A program made the translations under genes and the position numbers. From positions 29,943,026 through 30,007,025 of the forward strand of contig NC_060234.1 in NCBI RefSeq assembly GCF_021155775.2: a stretch of DNA of 64,000 bases, read 5' to 3'. The notes under the pieces are model-generated. The model was not told where the DNA came from. It ran no database searches and worked only from the letters and a program-made list of their open reading frames with translations. The DNA is from Neodiprion pinetum (Eukaryota; Arthropoda; Insecta; Hymenoptera; Diprionidae). This document shows positions 57,974 through 64,000 of the stretch, piece by piece; position 1 is the stretch's first letter, and each line of letters opens with the position of its first letter.

Positions 57974-59698
57974 CTCGACTTCCAGGATAAGCGCTCCGTG
58001 GTTCCTCGTTCATGTTTACAATAAATTATTTCAATTCGTTTTTCGCGCAATCCCAAATTCGGTAGCTGTCAGTCCGCTGATAAAATTTCTCGACTTCCAG
58101 GATAAGCGCTCCGTGGTTCCCGGTTCATGTTTACAATAAATTATTTCAATTCGTTTTTCGCGCAACCCCAAATTCGATAGCTGTCAGTCCGCTGATAAAA
58201 TTTCTCGACTTCCAGGATAAGCGCTCCGTGGTTCCTCGTTTATGTTTACAATAAATTATTTCAATTCGTTTTTCGCGCAATCCCAAATTCGGTAGCTGTC
58301 AGTCCGCTGATAAAATTTCTCGACTTCCAGGATAAGCGCTCCGTGGTTCCCGGTTCATGTTTACAATAAATTATTTCAATTCGTTTTTCGCGCAACCCCA
58401 AATTCGGTAGCTGTCAGTCCGCTAATAAAATTTCTCGACTTCCAGGATAAGCGCTCCGTGGTTCCCGGTTCATGTTTACAATAAATTATTTCAATTCGTT
58501 TTTCGCGCAATCCCAAATTCGGTAGCTGTCAGTCCGCTGATAAAATTTCTCGACTTCCAGGATAAGCGCTCCGTGGTTCCCGGTTCATGTTTACAATAAA
58601 TTATTTCAATTCGTTTTTCGCGCAACCCCGAATTCGGTAGCTGTCAGTCCGCTAATAAAATTTCTCGACTTCCAGGATAAGCGCTCCGTGGTTCCTCGTT
58701 CATGTTTACAATAAATTATTTCAATTCGTTTTTCGCGCAATCCCAAATTCGGTAGCTGTCAGTCCGCTGATAAAATTTCTCGACTTCCAGGATAAGCGCT
58801 CCGTGGTTCCCGGTTCATGTTTACAATAAATTATTTCAATTCGTTTTTCGCGCAACCCCAAATTCGATAGCTGTCAGTCCGCTGATAAAATTTCTCGACT
58901 TCCAGGATAAGCGCTCCGTGGTTCCTCGTTTATGTTTACAATAAATTATTTCAATTCGTTTTTCGCGCAATCCCAAATTCGGTAGCTGTCAGTCCGCTGA
59001 TAAAATTTCTCGACTTCCAGGATAAGCGCTCCGTGGTTCCCGGTTCATGTTTACAATAAATTATTTCAATTCGTTTTTCGCGCAACCCCAAATTCGGTAG
59101 CTGTCAGTCCGCTAATAAAATTTCTCGACTTCCAGGATAAGCGCTCCGTGGTTCCCGGTTCATGTTTACAATAAATTATTTCAATTCGTTTTTCGCGCAA
59201 TCCCAAATTCGGTAGCTGTCAGTCCGCTGATAAAATTTCTCGACTTCCAGGATAAGCGCTCCGTGGTTCCCGGTTCATGTTTACAATAAATTATTTCAAT
59301 TCGTTTTTCGCGCAACCCCAAATTCGGTAGCTGTCAGTCCGCTAATAAAATTTCTCGACTTCCAGGATAAGCGCTCCGTGGTTCCTCGTTCATGTTTACA
59401 ATAAATTATTTCAATTCGTTTTTCGCGCAATCCCAAATTCGGTAGCTGTCAGTCCGCTGATGAAATTTCTCGACTTCCAGGATAAGCGCTCCGTGGTTCC
59501 TCGTTTATGTTTACAATAAATTATTTCAATTCGTTTTTCGCGCAATCCCAAATTCGGTAGCTGTCAGTCCGCTGATAAAATTTCTCGACTTCCAGGATAA
59601 GCGCTCCGTGGTTCCCGGTTCATGTTTACAATAAATTATTTCAATTCGTTTTTCGCGCAATCCCAAATTCGGTAGCTGTCAGTCCGCTGATAAAATTT
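57974..59698 (+). repeat. 115-bp satellite array, 15 monomers (left arm)
   Basis: Monomers start CTCGACTTCCAGGATAAGCG at exact 115-bp spacing from 57974 to 59584, with a truncated 16th at 59699. Diagnostic variants (CTCGTTC, CTCGTTT or CCGGTTC; CAATCCC or CAACCCC; GGTAG or GATAG; CTGAT or CTAAT) show that monomers 1-6 and 7-12 have the same order. This is a 690-bp higher-order repeat, with one difference noted in monomer 6 (CCCCGAATTC). Monomers 13-15 fall outside it. No coding frame. Confidence 0.95.
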
Positions 59699-59812
59699 CT
59701 CGACTTCCATCAACCATTATCGATGGTTGTTCGAGGTGGTTGAAGGTGGTCGGAGGTCGACGAGGAGGAGGACGAGGAGGACGAGGATTTGTGCTGGGTG
59801 AGTAAAACACTT

Positions 59813-60300
59813 TTATAATATTTGACGGCAATTGTAATTATATTTTATCTGAAATATTACAAACTTGTCACGTTTACAATTAATTATTTCAATTCATTTC
59901 TCGTGCAAGCACATATTCAGTAGCTATGAATAATCTTATACAATTTATTATATTATTAATTAATTAATTAATATTCTTATAATATTTGATAGCAATTGTA
60001 ATTAAATTTCATCTGAAATATTAAAAACTTGTCACGTTTACAATAAATTATTTCAATTCATTCTTCGTGCAAGCACATATTCAGTAGCTATGAATAATCT
60101 TATACAATTTATTATATTATTAATTAATCAATTAATATTCTTATAATATTTAATGGCAATTGTAATTATATTTCATCTGAAATATTACAAACTTGTTACG
60201 TTTACAATTAATTATTTCAATTCATTTTTCGTGCAAGCACATATTCAGTAGCTATGAATAATCTTGTACAATTTATTCTATTATTAATTAATTGATTAAT
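59813..60300 (+). repeat. 164-bp A/T-rich tandem repeat, about 3 copies (left arm)
   Basis: The word TTATAATATTT recurs at 59813, 59977 and 60141. Each unit holds GTAATTATATTTCATCTGAA-type sequence, CAATTAATTATTTCAATTCA, GTGCAAGCACATATTCAGTA and TAATTAATTAA. Part of the unit is related to the A/T-rich half of the 115-bp satellite (ATTATTTCAATTC followed by TTTTTCG and GCA). Confidence 0.85.
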
Positions 60301-60361
60301 TATATTAATCCTTATACGATATTTATGATGTGTTCCTATACTAAAAATATTCATTACTATT

Positions 60362-61124
60362 TCAGGTATTACCCGAGGTGGTCGGAGGTGGACAAGGAGG
60401 AGGACGAGCTGGACGAGGAGGAGGACCAGGTGGACGAGGAGGCGGCGGGGTGGGTCGTGGGAGAGGAGAGGAGAGGAGGGGAGGGGGAGGGGCCGGGAAG
60501 GGGGAGAGGAGAGGAGGGGAGGGGGAGGGGCCGGGAAGGGGGAGAGGTGGGCGGGGAGGGGGAAGGGACGGGAAGGGAAGGGGCGGGAAGGGAAGGGGGA
60601 GGGGGCGGGGTGGGGAGGGGCGGGCGGGTCGAGGGGGGGGGAGGGAGGGAGGGCGGGAGGGGGGGGTGGGAGGGCGGGAGGGCGGGCGGGAGGGAGAGAG
60701 TGGAGGACGGATGTTAATTCGAGCCAGTTAGGGTTGAAGCAGATCACACGCCGGCCCGCCCGCTCCCTTCCCGCTTCCTCCCTCCCTCCCTCCCGCCCTC
60801 CCTCCCACCCTCCCTCCCTCCCTCCCTCCCGCCCCCTCTCCCACCCTCCCCTCCCCCTCCGCCCCCTCACCCTCCCCGTACCCCACCCCCTCCCCCTTCC
60901 CCTTCCCCTCCCCCTACCCCTCCCGGCCCCTCCCCTTCCCTTCCCGTCCCTTCCCTTCCCGTCCCTTCCCGTCCCGTCCCTTCCCCCACCCCGCCAACCT
61001 CTCCCCCTTCCCGGCCCCTCCCCCTTCCCTCCTCTCCTCTCCTCGCCCACGACCCACCCCGCCTCCTCCTCGTCCAGCTCGTCCTCCTCCTCGTCCACCT
61101 CCGACCACCTCGGGTAATACCTGG
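60362..61124. repeat. G-rich / C-rich core of the inverted repeat
   Basis: From the acceptor-like TTTCAGGTATTACCCGAGG the left half runs into GGAGGACGAGG-type sequence and then nearly pure G/A (about 60440-60705). After a unique spacer of about 50 bases (starting near GATGTTAATTCGAGCC) the right half is the C/T complement and ends at CTCGGGTAATACCTGG. The halves are complementary in pattern but not base for base. Dense G-runs can form quadruplexes. Large open frames on both strands here are compositional. Confidence 0.85.
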
Positions 61125-61194
61125 AATAGTAATGAATATTTTTAGTATAGGAACACATCATAAATATCGTATAAGGATTAATACAATTAATCAA

Positions 61195-61512
61195 TTAATT
61201 AATAATAGAATAAATTGTACAAGATTATTCATAGCTACTGAATATGTGCTTGCACGAAAAATGAATTGAAATAATTTATTGTAAACGTGACAAGTTTGTA
61301 ATATTTCAGATGAAATATAATTACAATTGCCATTAAATATTATAAGAATATTAATTGATTAATTAATAATATAATAAATTGTATAAGATTATTCATAGCT
61401 ACTGAATATGTGCTTGCACGAGGAATGAATTGAAATATTTGATTGTAAACGTGACAAGTTTGTAATATTTCAGATGAAATATAATTACAATTGCCGTCAA
61501 ATATTATAAAAG
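61195..61512 (-). repeat. 164-bp A/T-rich tandem repeat, 2 copies (right arm)
   Basis: This is the reverse complement of the left-arm 164-bp units, with two copies instead of about three. It ends at AAAAGTGTTTTACTCACCC, the inverted donor-like site of the purine cassette. Confidence 0.8.
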
Positions 61513-61620
61513 TGTTTTACTCACCCAGCACAAATCCTCGTCCTCCTCGTCCTCCTCCTCGTCGACCTCCGACCACCTTCAACCACCTCGAACAACCATC
61601 GATAATGGTTGATGGAAGTC

Positions 61621-63230
61621 GAGAAATCTTATTAGCGGACTGACAGCTACCGAATTTGGGGTTGCGCGAAAAACGAATTGAAATAATTTATTGTAAACAT
61701 GAACCGGGAACCACGGAGCGCTTATCCTGGAAGTCGAGAAATTTTATCAGCGGACTGACAGCTACCGAATTTGGGGTTGCGCGAAAAACGAATTGAAATA
61801 ATTTATTGTAAACATAAACCGGGAACCACGGAGCGCTTATCCTGGAAGTCGAGAAATTTTATCAGCGGACTGACAGCTACCGAATTTGGGATTGCGCGAA
61901 AAACGAATTGAAATAATTTATTGTAAACATGAACCGGGAACCACGGAGCGCTTATCCTGGAAGTCGAGAAATTTTATCAGCGGACTGACAGCTACCGAAT
62001 TTGGGATTGCGCGAAAAACGAATTGAAATAATTTATTGTAAACATAAACGAGGAACCACGGAGCGCTTATCCTGGAAGTCGAGAAATTTTATCAGCGGAC
62101 TGACAGCTACCGAATTTGGGATTGCGCGAAAAACGAATTGAAATAATTTATTGTAAACATAAACGAGGAACCACGGAGCGCTTATCCTGGAAGTCGAGAA
62201 ATTTCATCAGCGGACTGACAGCTACCGAATTTGGGATTGCGCGAAAAACGAATTGAAATAATTTATTGTAAACATGAACGAGGAACCACGGAGCGCTTAT
62301 CCTGGAAGTCGAGAAATTTTATTAGCGGACTGACAGCTACCGAATTTGGGGTTGCGCGAAAAACGAATTGAAATAATTTATTGTAAACATGAACCGGGAA
62401 CCACGGAGCGCTTATCCTGGAAGTCGAGAAATTTTATCAGCGGACTGACAGCTACCGAATTTGGGATTGCGCGAAAAACGAATTGAAATAATTTATTGTA
62501 AACATGAACCGGGAACCACGGAGCGCTTATCCTGGAAGTCGAGAAATTTTATTAGCGGACTGACAGCTACCGAATTTGGGGTTGCGCGAAAAACGAATTG
62601 AAATAATTTATTGTAAACATGAACCGGGAACCACGGAGCGCTTATCCTGGAAGTCGAGAAATTTTATCAGCGGACTGACAGCTACCGAATTTGGGATTGC
62701 GCGAAAAACGAATTGAAATAATTTATTGTAAACATAAACGAGGAACCACGGAGCGCTTATCCTGGAAGTCGAGAAATTTTATCAGCGGACTGACAGCTAC
62801 CGAATTTGGGATTGCGCGAAAAACGAATTGAAATAATTTATTGTAAACATGAACCGGGAACCACGGAGCGCTTATCCTGGAAGTCGAGAAATTTTATTAG
62901 CGGACTGACAGCTACCGAATTTGGGGTTGCGCGAAAAACGAATTGAAATAATTTATTGTAAACATGAACCGGGAACCACGGAGCGCTTATCCTGGAAGTC
63001 GAGAAATTTTATCAGCGGACTGACAGCTACCGAATTTGGGATTGCGCGAAAAACGAATTGAAATAATTTATTGTAAACATAAACGAGGAACCACGGAGCG
63101 CTTATCCTGGAAGTCGAGAAATTTTATCAGCGGACTGACAGCTACCGAATTTGGGATTGCGCGAAAAACGAATTGAAATAATTTATTGTAAACATGAACG
63201 AGGAACCACGGAGCGCTTATCCTGGAAGTC
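61621..63230 (-). repeat. 115-bp satellite array, 14 monomers (right arm)
   Basis: GAGAAATTTTATCAGCGG-type monomers occur at exact 115-bp spacing from 61621 to 63231. The order of variants read from the outside is only partly the same as in the left arm. The monomer carrying CTGATGAAA is present once in each arm, and a CTCGTTT-CCGGTTC pattern is reiterated. The pattern shows local duplication and loss of monomers after the arms formed. Confidence 0.95.
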
Positions 63231-63768
63231 GAGTTTCACCGCGTAGCGGACCCGAAGCGCGGGATCCGGGAGGTTGAGAACCCGGTACTCGAAATTTGCG
63301 GAGCGCGTCTCTCATCCGTCCGCTCTACTGCGCGGTTCGTTCCAGACTGAGGAATTCGGCTAGCTGATTTTGAATTGGTGACGTCACTTTCTGAACATCC
63401 GACATCCAAACTTTGGTCTCGACCTTTAATACTATGTATGATGATGTATGATGTACGATGTATGATGTATGATGTATGATGTATGATGTATGAGGTATGA
63501 TGATATGATATGATGTATAATGATTTCAGCTTTCACATTTCATACAAGAAATACACACTTTATCTCTCCTGCCGATTCCAGACTCAAGCGGCCAGGCCCT
63601 TCGATGGTCAGCCGTTGACTGAAGATATATTCTTCAGTGAACGGGTCGGCTAATAACGCTGCCGTTCTGCGACAGTTGGATGATGAAAAATTTCGCTCGT
63701 ATCTTTCAAATGTGTGTTAAAATACACTCGAAGTGTTAAGAAGCGTCGTTCTTTCTCTCACTATCACC

Positions 63769-63954
63769 TTTCTAGGTCTTTAAACCACTACGCAGCGTTA
63801 AATACCGTCTCATATACGAAGCATCCATTTCATCTCGTTCAAAATTAGCGCATCCGTGATGTATTACAGTTACTCTGAATTTTTTTCCATCCGAATACTT
63901 TTCGAAAAACAATTCTGCTCCTCCACCCAACGCGGATACTTCACTTGCGACCAG
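63769..63954 (-). pseudogene. Decayed copy of the gene-like segment (right arm)
   Basis: This is the reverse complement of 57253-57438 and carries the same in-frame TAG, so the nonsense change predates the formation or homogenisation of the arms. It lies about 45 bases from the window end. Confidence 0.6.
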
Positions 63955-64000
63955 CTAAAACAGCGTTTCGATTCTATGCCTATGAAAATTCAAAATCGAG

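Larger units (their letters stand above)
57207..64000. mobile_element. Giant inverted repeat, Foldback-like element (right end beyond the window)
   Basis: The last bases of the window are the reverse complement of the sequence starting at 57207, and the two arms converge at about 60.73 kb. The outer 0.75 kb of each arm is almost identical; one difference noticed is GCTAAAATC against GCTGAAATC. Inner parts differ only in repeat copy number: 15 against 14 satellite monomers, and about three against two 164-bp units. Long inverted repeats made of internal tandem repeats of variable length are the hallmark of Foldback-type transposons such as FB and Galileo. No transposase is visible and the outer borders and target duplication cannot be seen. 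An assembly fold-back artefact is possible but does not easily explain the copy-number differences. Confidence 0.7.

Noticed and set aside
57974..59698. CRISPR-like reading of the regular 115-bp repeats
   Set aside because: The whole 115-bp unit is repeated, with no unique spacers, and the genome is eukaryotic. It is a satellite.
60217..61194. A 325-codon minus-strand frame and several plus-strand frames over the core of the inverted repeat
   Set aside because: They are direct translations of G-rich/C-rich simple sequence (Gly/Arg/Glu or Pro/Ser runs) and open on both strands. They show no domain or start context.

Overview
This is eukaryotic nuclear DNA, most likely from a holometabolous insect and possibly a hymenopteran such as a sawfly or wasp. 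The sequence shows spliced genes with GT-AG introns, CpG-rich patches, many simple repeats, short inverted-repeat elements and a large satellite region. The evidence for insect is a SoxF-type Sox15 gene and a repeat that resembles one I know from many arthropod genomes. The narrower guess is weak.

Left part (about 1-13.7 kb): the minus-strand Sox15 gene. Four coding exons can be joined with consistent phases (13354-13172, 12291-12021, 3330-3108, 1371-1083). The HMG box is split by an intron of about 8.7 kb, and the last exon carries 26 consecutive glutamines. A possible extra 5' coding exon lies near 13.65 kb. Divergently from it, on the plus strand between 14.0 and 20.4 kb, there is a tentative chain of small exons ending in a convincing terminal exon (20252-20419) of a protein I do not recognise.

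Middle part (about 20.4-49.2 kb): no gene that I can support beyond one isolated candidate exon at 24.2 kb. It holds CpG-rich patches that may be promoters (25.8-26.4, 30.5-31.3, 37.1-37.5, 43.6-44.3 kb), microsatellites, a minisatellite at 32.5 kb, short stem-loop elements at 31.4, 36.0 and 47.3 kb, and the arthropod-type dispersed repeat at 27.2-27.7 kb.

Right part (49.2-53.8 kb): a complete minus-strand Gclm gene (glutamate-cysteine ligase modifier subunit, six coding exons, 247 residues, including a GC-AG intron). Next comes a plus-strand THAP zinc-finger exon that has lost one zinc ligand, overlapped on the other strand by a fragment of a transposon-like protein.

Far right (53.8-64.0 kb): the most unusual region. 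A diverged repeat unit (53.8-56.5 kb) is followed by a giant inverted repeat (57.2 kb to beyond the window end) that folds back around 60.73 kb. Each arm carries, from the outside in, a decayed gene-like segment, a CATACAT-type microsatellite, an array of 115-bp satellite monomers (15 on the left, 14 on the right, with a six-monomer higher-order period on the left), 164-bp A/T-rich repeats (about three left, two right) and a G-rich/C-rich core. It resembles a Foldback-type element. The diverged unit at 53.8-56.5 kb still holds the separate pieces from which the 115-bp monomer appears to have been fused.
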